A stretch of DNA of 64,000 bases from Talaromyces rugulosus. Lineage: Eukaryota > Ascomycota > Eurotiomycetes > Eurotiales > Trichocomaceae. Made by a program: the position numbers and the translations under genes. How positions within the stretch are numbered: position 1 is the stretch's first letter; each line of letters begins with the position of its first letter. The notes below the pieces were generated by a model. That model saw nothing but the letters and a program-made list of their open reading frames with translations, made no database searches and had not been told where the DNA came from. Location: positions 2,356,001-2,420,000 of the forward strand of contig NC_049562.1 in assembly GCF_013368755.1 (NCBI RefSeq). Reading direction: 5' to 3'. Shown one piece after another: positions 55,424 through 64,000 of this stretch.

Positions 55424-56954
55424 TTTTGCCGTATGCCGCTAATGTCTATATCTCGGTTGCCCTTGTGGACTCTTTTAACGGGTTTGATGACTTTTATTTT
55501 CCTATTCTTACGACGAGTGGAGTAAAAATTCCACTTTTTTCGACGATATTTAAGACAATTTATTTTCGCACCATGGACTTCGGGCTACCGTTGGAGCAAA
55601 AGTCTCCATGTCTCCTCTCTGTGTGCCAATATGTACAGTACGATAATGACGTGTTCCATCCATCCAGCTAGTGACGGACATGTCTCAATGAGGTTGGCAC
55701 AATCTCGTTGTATGCTATTATTCTCTTGTCTTTTTTGGTTTTGGGTTTTGGGGCAAAACTTGTGGATTGATGGGTCTGTTCTCGCATTGGCGGCGTTATT
55801 TTTTTTTCTTCCCTTCTGATTGCGTTTTCTTTAATTGTTCTTGTAAATATTGCGCGATGTGGATATATCGCATTTTAAACTCCTTTTCTTTTTACCTGAA
55901 TTTGCCAGGCGACCGAGTTTCTTTTTATATTTCAGCATTGATGAAGGGGAGAGGAAACGAAGGGCGAGGAAGAGGAGAAACATTTGAATACTGTGCTTGA
56001 TATTTTGCTCAGTTGATGTAGAGTATTTTTACTATCGTTGGAATATAGACTGCGTCGTGGTTTTTGGCTGTTAATTCACTTTAAAAAACAATACATGTAA
56101 TAATTATCAGTATTTGCTTTCGTGGATGTTTTAACTGGTAGATACGGTACCAGGTAGCGTAAAGGGTTACATGTGTATGAAATGGATGTCTCAATCGGTA
56201 TCAATCAGGTCACCTGATCGCACTTCTCCTGAAGAAGCACCGCCTTGCGCACAAAAGAAATTTCCCCCCTTGATAGTTTCAAGTCTTTTAAGTAATTAAA
56301 ATCATAATATTCGTTCCTATTCCGAAACTTTATGCAACCTCTGGTCTGTCGTCTATCGACAGAGATAACCCAGAAAATTTCCCAAGGATGCTAGGATATA
56401 TCTTCACATTTTGTGGAGAGAAAAAAAGATCCTAGTATATTCTGGTTATACACGTGGGACAGGCATCGGTCTTGAGTGACGGAATGCAACATCATAACGA
56501 TCCTATTTACCGACACAAGCACCCGTCTCTGCATTATACCATGTATGGGATTCAGCAGAGGACATAAAAATCAACTTTTGTTACCCTTGCAAAGTACGAC
56601 AAACCTCAATGCGAAGAGGAGGAGCAGTTGATTATGAATTTGGCTGAGAAATGTGGATGTGCCTGATTATGGGGACCTTTTCATTTGGATGAGTTTCTTT
56701 CAATGACGTGAAGCCATCATATTATGGTCAGGTACTCATCTCAATGTTGCACTTCCGCTTTGGCAAGGCTTCAACGATGAAACCGTCCAAGAGGCAATTG
56801 GGTGATAGACACGCTTTCGAGGAGTGTCATCACTCTTTCGGCCCCGCATGTTCGAGCGTGAGCTGCAGACACCGGGGATGCATACAATGACTTAACGCAA
56901 CTCGCCGAATCCAATACTGGTCATAGACGAGATCCACGACAAATTTGCACGCGC
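55424..56954. other. Intergenic region, no supported gene
   Basis: T-rich 3' flank of the kinase gene, then AT-rich sequence. No intact coding or RNA feature. Confidence 0.45.
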
Positions 56955-58023
56955 AAGGCCGGATGGGTTTTGTACGGGCCCAGCTCCGACTGGTTTCCCA
57001 GTTTTCTTCGTAACTTGGAGATGGGCCGAAGGCCCGGATGGTCCATGTCAAAAAAGGAAGAGTTTGTAACGGACATTCGGAGTGGAAACAAGGCATCAAT
57101 CAAAGACGTTTATCCGATGCCATCGCAAGAAGAAATAATTAATATGTCAGCCGGCTGCACATTTATTTCTACTGTCGACGCAGTAGCGATGTTCTTCCAA
57201 TGGAGAATCCGAAGGGAACATTACGACCGGGTGTGCGTTGTATCACATCGCGGTCACGAATTCTACAAGGTAGCACCCATGGAATATTTGAATAGTCCCG
57301 CATACGTACAGAGAATTATGGATAACCTTCTCCGCGAATTGAGTAATTATCGAAGCAATTACTTGAAAGCATTCGAAAAGGCACGGGCCACTCAAGGATT
57401 AAAGAAGACTGAAAATGCTAAATACCATCTGGAAGGAGTTTTAACAAAAGTCATACAAGAGCATTATTATACCCAAGTTAGGTGTGGAACCTATAAGTTT
57501 ACCATATCAGCCAAACTGGGGCTTGGTCTTTAAGATGGTGATCAAGTTACTGTTCAATATCACCTCACAGAGACGCAACATCCTTATCCATATACTGTTG
57601 AAGCATTGCCAACGGATCCTGCCGCCCGCCTAGGGGTCTCCATTCGCGGCCACAATTCTGGGGGACCATTTCACTGTTGGTTAGTGGCAGGTGGACAATT
57701 GAATGTCATGAAAATGAATTCATTGGTGGACTGTCTAGAAGGTTTGTCTTTGGAAGAAACCAAGAATTTCTCCCGACGATGGTATTGTACGAAAGCTGGA
57801 ATTGCTAGAAGTAGGGAAACCATATACACCTAGAGAAATTGATCTAGGGCAGTTGAAGAGAAGAGCATCGAACATATTCATAGATGAAAATCACAGGGCA
57901 GATATGGTACAAATAAGAGACGAATACAACCACCTGGCCCGTTATGTCAGCGGTAGACAGCTTGATTTCAGCGAATGGGACTCTAGTCAATCCTTTTTTG
58001 CTTCGGCTTTTACGTGTGTTTGA
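56955..58023 (+). pseudogene. Relic of a Ty3/gypsy-type reverse transcriptase with unrelated 3' part
   Basis: The frame up to the TAA at 57531-57533 contains reverse-transcriptase motifs of fungal gypsy elements: VYPMPSQEEII, FISTVDAVAMFFQWRI (first catalytic Asp region), CVVSHRGHEF, VAPMEYLNSPAYVQRIMDNLL. The expected YxDD box is missing. After the stop the same frame continues (RLGVSIRGHNSGGPFHCW), then shifts by one near 57800 to another open stretch ending at 58023. That downstream part does not look like RT, RNase H or integrase. There is no ATG at a sensible start, and no terminal repeats were seen. A remnant transposon fused by decay or insertion to something else is the best reading. 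Confidence 0.68.
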
Positions 58024-60022
58024 AATTATTTATTTGAAATAATATCAATGTTCTTAAGTGGGAAGGAAGGAAAGACAGGAATTGAAGAAAAAGAAACACT
58101 GCGCTAAACCCTTTTCAGTCAAACTGTAGTATATGTATTTAAATTAACTGACATTGAATTACAAACAAATTTTGTATATAATTTACTAGGAAAAACGCAA
58201 CACTCGATTTAATATTAATTCTACTTGGTTGTAACTATTTCTTTATTTCTTAAATGTGTCTTTTGGTGCAAAATTTGTTTGTTTCCCCCGGCGGGCCCCT
58301 TTTAACCTGAGAATGGGATTGTTCCGTCTGGAATAAACAAGCGCCAACTTCAAGGATTCAGTCGATCACTGTTACAGCAATCAATATCTGAAACACACTT
58401 GAGAAAAAAAAGCAAGTACTAACGTATCACAAAAGCGGACTTTGATTGGGGCAGGCAGCAATGTAGAAGATGGCAGTGCAGCGGAACTGTGGCTGAGCAA
58501 GCTTCCTTAGCTACTAGTTAAGTACTAACAGCGCTTACGTTTTTGGGTGATTGTTATTTGATCTGGCTAAACTTGGATTGGGTGCTACTATAATTAATTG
58601 CACCATGCAGAGAACAGGACGAGAACAAGGTCGAGCTGAAAGTTTCACGTAGATTGGTGGATCTCGCTGGCCTTAGGCAGCAGTATTAATTGTAGCTGCT
58701 GTCGGCTTCGTAGTAGATAAGAGTTTACAGGTGTATGTGAAATGATGTCAATTGAATAATCAATATTGCTATTTTAGAATATATGGGACTATAACCTCAC
58801 CACAACTACGTAGTTACAACGTATAAAATTACTACCTTGGCTCTAGCTCTAACTAGCGCCCAACGGCAGCCATATGCCCTAGCACAAAGTTAACTTCCCC
58901 TGGTGCGTTTGGCATTTGTACATCCCCCATTATTGAAAATTCGAGGTTGCATGCCCAAGACCGCGGATGGATACCTGATCTGGGCCAGTTCAAAGACCGG
59001 CCCAATGACAACTTGTAGAAGCCGTGGAATACTAGAATTTGCGCAGGTCCCTTGCTGAGCCTCGCTGGCTTTGGGGGATCGTCCTCGATGATTTGTGTGT
59101 GGTGAGGATTGCCGACCACCGTTTGAGATGTCTTCTAGCGTCAACAGGCCAAGTTCGCGCTAAGGCTGTTTCCTTCTTATCCTGAGATGCATGGCTAGCT
59201 CCTCGCATCCTGGTTCGTTAGTGATTATTGGGCTGTTCAGCTAGCTAGCGATGACACATTCGTGCCCGCAATCAAGAGGTCTGGACACGGACGATGATGT
59301 TCTGTGTTGTTGCGACTGAGGGAAATAGTAATAATAGTAATGGATGCGCCCACTGGTGCTGAGCGGGGGTGGCATTGTGCACTTATAACCGGCGTTCCCT
59401 GCTGGATTTGCAAACTCGTCACTGCATCTTGAGTGTTGTCGAGAGTTGAGTGTGTCGAGACTCGAGAGTCAAATCAAGGCGTTCCCCGCCAACGACAACC
59501 GCCAAGGCCGCACTTTCCTCTGCCAACTCCTCCGTCCTTGTCCATCGCATAACCCAAACCCCCCATCCTCTGCGCGCACCCTTTTGCCCAAATCATCGCA
59601 GCGTCGGTGCGGCTGATAGTCCCAAGTCTTAGAGTGTGTCAGTGTGGTTCGCTCGTTAGGCTAAGGCTGACCGCAAGGCGTACTCGGTCTGGTCTCTCCC
59701 CTCCGGCCCCCCTCTCTCTGTCTCTCTCTCTACATACCACCCGATTCGACACCTGTCTCCCCAGGCCAGACACTTATCTTTCTGCTTCGCCCCTCCCCCA
59801 GGACAGCCAACCACCCCGATACTTTGCTTGAAGTTGACCCGGCCTCGGAGAAGCACCACACGTGCTCGGCCTCGCCCCTCTATTGTCCGCTGCTGTCGGG
59901 CCCGAGCGTGCTCCATACTGCCTCTCTCGCGTTCTGCGTTGGCTGGCATCATCATCCCAGCCTTGCTTCCACTCTCGCGAAATCTCTTGCTCGTTCCTGA
60001 CAGCCGCCGCTGACCAGTCGCC
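58024..60022. other. Intergenic region and CrzA-like leader
   Basis: The first 1.4 kb is AT-rich with no supported gene (an 88-codon reverse frame at 58853-59119 has no domain). From about 59450 the sequence becomes C/T-rich with several short upstream frames, compatible with a long 5' leader of the zinc-finger gene. Confidence 0.5.
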
Positions 60023-62324
60023 ATGGACCCCCATGGCCAATTTTCGAGTCGCGGTCGGTCTCCGTCCGCGGGCGTCAAGAGTCGCAATGTCAGCCCCTCA
60101 CCGCACGCGCATTACCAGGACGTAGCTGGTATCTCTTCGACCTCGGCCCTGTCACTCGACCCTGCTACCATGGCCTCTACAGCTGGACCTTTCCCCGACG
60201 TTTCATACACATCCGCAATTCTAGATTCAACCGGCGGCGCCGATACCTATGCCGTGAATCAGTCCTATCTGGCCGCACAACAACAACACCCGTCCCCCCA
60301 CTCTGACAATGCCTTTGCGCAAGCCCAACAGTATTCGCCATCCTTTGCGGCCAGTTTCAGCAACCAGCTCGAACAGTCGTCGGGCCATCAGGATGAAAAT
60401 TTTTCGAGTTTGTTGCACTCGAACCCCACCGATTTTGACTTTACGCAGTACCCGGCAGAAGCTACCGGGGTGGCCACCAACTACGACCCTTCTCTGTTGC
60501 AGTCGCAACAGTCGCAGCAGGGAAACCAATTGATGAATACAGGCGATATCACGGGCCAGATGGGCTCTCCTCACTTGCTGGCTCCCGAGCACCGCTCTTC
60601 GCCCGGCCATAGCCACACATCTCCTCCCTCGTTTTATTCACCACAGCATTCTCGCCATACTTCACTGGACCCAGTTAGCGCGGCCTTTATGACGAACCAA
60701 CCCCAGACCGACTGGCAAGGAATGCTGGGAAACCCTGCTTTTCAAGGTCATCGTCGTGCTCCGTCTGAACATTCGGATGTCTCTTCGGTCTCTCACCATT
60801 CTCCTTATACCGGCCACCAGGAATCTTTTGAAACCGTTGACGGCACGTCCCCTTCGCTGGTCGCTCAAAGTGACCCGGCTCTGTATGAAAACGCTCTGGG
60901 AATTGAAGCGTTTACACTCTCGGAGCAGCAGCAGCAGCAACAGCAACAACAAGGGTTGAGCCCTGGTCACAGCCCCTACGTCTCACCACAGCTTTCTTCG
61001 CAGGATCTTAGCAATGATGGGTTGTTTCTTGCCAGCCAGCAAAACACTACTCAGTTTCCCGCCATGCCCAATGACATCTACCAAGGTTCCAATGAAGGTG
61101 TCATGCAGGCGCCAGATCTGCACCTTACGGATTCTCAGCTGAGCAACATGGCGCCGCCACCAGCTATCAATGTGGAATTTGCTCCCCCCTCTAGAATACC
61201 CAGTTTTGGACCCGGAAACGACGCTGATTTTGATGGACTCTCGCCGCCGTCTCGTAAGTTTCTTTTTTAACTTTAACAAATTATGGTAGCCCTTACTGAT
61301 ATATAAACAAGGCTCTCGTGGAAGAAGTAAGTCCGATCCATTCGGACGTCCTCCTGCAGTTAATCGCCCACACTCTTCGTCTGTTTCGTCAACCAGCAGT
61401 ATGGATCCGGCCGTAGGCTCAGCTCCACGTTCCCTATCACCGTTTGACTCCATTGGTGGTGGGTCGCGCAGTAACCCTGCGTCACGGGATGCATCACCAT
61501 CATCTAAAGGTAATGGTCGCAGACTGTCGACTTCGTCTATTGAAAGTCGCAATTATATCCTTGATCTGGCCGATCCTCAGCGATCCGGGGCGTCACCGAA
61601 CGAGTCAAAACGGACGCAAAAACACCCAGCGACGTTTCAGTGTAATCTCTGTCCCAAGCGCTTTACTCGGGCGTATAACTTACGTTCCCATCTCCGAACC
61701 CACACGGATGAGCGACCATTTGTTTGTACGGTATGTGGGAAAGCCTTTGCGCGACAACACGACCGGAAGAGACACGAAGGTCTACACTCTGGCGAGAAGA
61801 AATTCGTCTGCCGTGGCGAACTGTCCCGGGGCGGTCAATGGGGGTGTGGACGGCGCTTTGCCCGTGCAGACGCTTTGGGCCGTCATTTCCGGTCCGAGGC
61901 TGGCCGAATCTGTATCAAGCCACTACTCGACGAAGAAGCAGACGAGAGGAATAGAACCATGATGGAGCAACACCAAAACCAACAAACCGGACACCTACAA
62001 GCAGTCCAGCAACCCATGATAATCCCCGGGTTGGACAACCAGCCCGGTGGCGGCTTCACGCTTCCTGCAGCATTGCTCGCTCAATATCCAGCTTTGCAGA
62101 CCTTGCAATGGGATCAAATTGCAACAGGCGAGGACCCTAACGATATAAGTGGCCGGAGCAGTTTTGATGCCAGTTCAGGCGGAGAATTTGGATTTGACGA
62201 CGATGATCTTGGCGGAAATTATAATGCTGCAGGGCCCATGTACGGCATCAATAATCCTGGATCCCAGAACTTTGGCATGAATCCGGCAAACCCTAATTTT
62301 ACTGGCCAGGAATGGAATCAATAA
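60023..62324 (+). CDS. crzA: CrzA/Crz1-like calcineurin-responsive C2H2 transcription factor
   Basis: Exons 60023-61253 and 61312-62324 (58-nt intron) give 747 residues. The N-terminal two-thirds is a Ser/Pro/Gln-rich, phosphorylatable region with a nine-residue poly-Gln (302-310) and PAINVE (380-385), which resembles the PxIxIT calcineurin-docking motif. Two classical C2H2 fingers follow (CNLC...HLRTH, about 519-541, and CTVCGKAF...HEGLH), and then an atypical third, [26 protein letters not shown], which is a hallmark of fungal Crz1. After calcium influx calcineurin dephosphorylates such factors and they enter the nucleus to induce stress and cell-wall genes. The C-terminus is acidic (FDDDDLGG). 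Identity as CrzA is strong by finger layout. Confidence 0.93.
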
Positions 62325-63151
62325 CCTACTTATTTCAAAAGTAGATTATATTTTTTGGTACTTTCTTAATGCTTTTTGTTTTTCGGGATTTTATAGAACG
62401 GAATGGCGTATATGGTGGGACGGGACGGGAAAATGAGATTGAACGCTCAACAAGTTCAACAGGATCTGATTATTTTATCTATTTTTTTTTTTTGTTTACA
62501 CGGATTTGAAAGGGTTACTCATATATGTGTGGGCAAGATTGTTTTTTGCTCACTTACGGTTTGCACGATCTGTGATGACACTTTTTTCTTTCTCTCTTTC
62601 CAACCTATTATATTTGTTTTTCTTGGTTGTTTACAACAATACCCCCTCATGATTATACCCGGGGATTGATGTTTTTTCCTTCTTGGTTTATAAAATGGAT
62701 TTTTGATTTTTTTCAACTCTTGATTAGATTATTGTTTATTGTTTATATACCAGTTGACATCACATGACGAGAGGGATATCAATATCTAGCTTTTTTTTTT
62801 ATAGACTTGAATTGAATCTGAGATGGTTCAAAAATGCTACATCATATCTTGAAGTAAACCAAAACTGACTGATACCTGTCGAAATGGATTCGGAAAAAAA
62901 CATCGAGCATGGTATATATGTATTTCTTTCAAATGTAGGGCAATCATTAATATCAAAGACATCCTCACGGAGTTTTATATTATTTGTCTGTACAATAGTC
63001 TAACGCAGAGATGGGAATTTTAAAAACAAACAAACAAACAAACAAACAATCCAAAAGTGAAAAAAAAGCAAAAGGATATAAATACACTTGACAACATTTG
63101 AATTTGATAATTATTATCTATTCGACGCAAGAGAGAAGGAAAGCAAAAGTT
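62325..63151. other. Convergent 3' region
   Basis: T-rich 3' flank of the zinc-finger gene, then AT-rich sequence with an (AAAC)n microsatellite at about 63022-63048. No gene recognised. Confidence 0.5.
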
Positions 63152-64000
63152 CTACGTCTTTGTCGATTTCGCCAGCCGGCGCTGCTGAGAAATCAACTTC
63201 TCAAGTGCAATGAGCCATTTGCGTCCAAACTCTTCCTCTGTGAAACGCAACGCAGACTTGCGGGCACGTAGACGCATGGCGACTTTTTCTTCCTGCGGAA
63301 GAGCCAGAGCAGCCTCAAAGGCGGCAGCGAATTCGTCTTCGGTCGTGGCGCGGAAGCCCGTTGCGCCGTCGCCCATATCAATCACGATGTCTTCGCGCGG
63401 ACCGCCCGAGTCATGGACTACGCTGATGAGTCCGGCGGCTTGGTACTCAACCACGCCGATCCCGAAATGCTCGTTCCACATGGCATTGGTGCCAATGGAA
63501 GACGTGCCTAGGTGTGAAAGGATTGTCGGCCAGCTGGCGTCGCATATGAACTCGGTTTGTTCTCGGATATGTAATTCATGTGCCAGGAGACGCAGGTTGT
63601 AGATGTGTGTCTCGTCGGGGCTGGCATGTCTGACGGACCCGATCAGAATGAGCTTGGGGGTTGGGAGGGATGCGTTTGCAGGGTCCTTGCGTCTCTCGTC
63701 AAGAAACTGAGCGAATGCACGGAGCACCAACGAGTGGTTCTTCTCTGGCCGGAACTGTGCTATGTAGAGAATGCTTGGTTCTCGAGTCGCCTCACTCGCA
63801 CTGTTCACTTCGATTGAAGAGTGTAATTCGGAGACAGCGGTTGGCGGGAACACGACTGTGACCTTTGCGTGCTCTAGGTTTTTTCGTGAAGGTCCCCAGA
63901 GAGAATCAATATGGGCTGAAGTCCATGACGAATTGGTCATGACCACATCGACCTTGCTGCCAATCCAGCCGTACAATCTAGCGAATAACTTCCAGTACCT
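63152..64000 (-). CDS. ALG11-type alpha-1,2-mannosyltransferase, C-terminal part (truncated by window edge)
   Basis: About 282 residues are visible; the frame is open to 64000 (YWKLFARLYGWIGSK). Motifs are DVVMTNSSWTSAHI, ILYIAQFRPEKNHSLVLRAF, LILIGSVRHASPDETHIYNLR, IGTNAMWNEHFGIGVVEYQAAG and HDSGGPREDIV, which together are diagnostic of GT4-family ALG11. The Glu of the EHFGIGVVE segment is the GT4 EX7E-type motif. The enzyme adds two alpha-1,2-mannoses to the lipid-linked oligosaccharide on the cytosolic face of the ER. No intron is seen in the visible part. The N-terminal half with the membrane anchor lies outside the window. Confidence 0.92.
   Translation of the reverse strand, partial: RYWKLFARLYGWIGSKVDVVMTNSSWTSAHIDSLWGPSRKNLEHAKVTVVFPPTAVSELHSSIEVNSASEATREPSILYIAQFRPEKNHSLVLRAFAQFLDERRKDPANASLPTPKLILIGSVRHASPDETHIYNLRLLAHELHIREQTEFICDASWPTILSHLGTSSIGTNAMWNEHFGIGVVEYQAAGLISVVHDSGGPREDIVIDMGDGATGFRATTEDEFAAAFEAALALPQEEKVAMRLRARKSALRFTEEEFGRKWLIALEKLISQQRRLAKSTKT

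Noticed and set aside
58853..59119. 88-codon reverse frame
   Set aside because: No recognisable family; overlapping frames on the same strand are equally open.

Overview
The window is nuclear DNA of a filamentous ascomycete, most likely Eurotiomycetes (Aspergillus/Penicillium/Talaromyces-like). The evidence is short GT-AG introns (mostly 46-85 nt) with CTAAC-type branch sites in almost every gene, compact intergenic spaces, and recognisable fungal orthologues such as a CrzA-like calcineurin-responsive factor, a CaMKK/Sak1-type kinase, a Zn2Cys6 regulator and a YMC1-type carrier. The species cannot be named from the sequence alone.

Layout. 1-5.3 kb: a broken SRPK-like kinase at the left edge, a secreted Pro/Thr/Ser-rich protein, and a Zn2Cys6 transcription factor. 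6-13.4 kb: an EI24/RRT8-like membrane protein, tRNA-Leu(TAA), a conserved-looking nuclear protein of unknown role, an HNH-type protein, tRNA-Leu(AAG) and a YMC1-type mitochondrial carrier. 13.7-20.9 kb: mitochondrial IF2, a second tRNA-Leu(AAG), an alkaline ceramidase and a ten-exon DAL5-family MFS transporter. 20.9-24.8 kb: a decayed, AT-rich stretch with an apparent relic copy of the MFS gene, tRNA-Leu(TAG) and tRNA-Leu(CAG) at the ends of a diverged inverted repeat. 24.8-48.2 kb: GH31 glycosidase, mitoribosomal uS2m, a prion-like glycine-zipper protein, an NmrA-like protein, SURF6/Rrp14, complex I subunit NDUFS8 head-to-head with mitochondrial ACP, Vps74/GOLPH3, an MDR oxidoreductase, an App1-type phosphatase and two unknown proteins. 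48.2-64 kb: a gene-poor stretch, a CaMKK-type kinase, a gypsy-type reverse transcriptase relic, a CrzA-like factor and the C-terminal part of ALG11.

Most striking feature. All five tRNA genes found encode leucine tRNAs. Four of them (TAA, AAG twice, TAG) carry, besides the normal anticodon-loop intron, a 51-59 nt insertion in the 3' strand of the D-stem. Each insertion begins GTA, ends AG and has CTAAC 10-11 nt before its end, which are the hallmarks of spliceosomal introns in this fungus. Removing it restores a proper D-arm and an 80-84 nt type II tRNA. The fifth gene, tRNA-Leu(CAG), lacks the insertion. I know of no description of spliceosomal-type introns inside fungal nuclear tRNA genes.

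Functional links. Mitochondrial genes are frequent (IF2m, uS2m, YMC1-type carrier, NDUFS8, ACP). Two divergent pairs share short intergenic regions: YMC1-type carrier/IF2m (320 bp) and NDUFS8/ACP (344 bp); both members of the second pair are complex I components. The CaMKK-type kinase and the CrzA-like factor both belong to calcium signalling but lie about 4.6 kb apart, with no evidence of co-regulation. Gene models were spliced by hand from frame continuity and GT-AG sites; all functional calls rest on motif recognition, not on searches.
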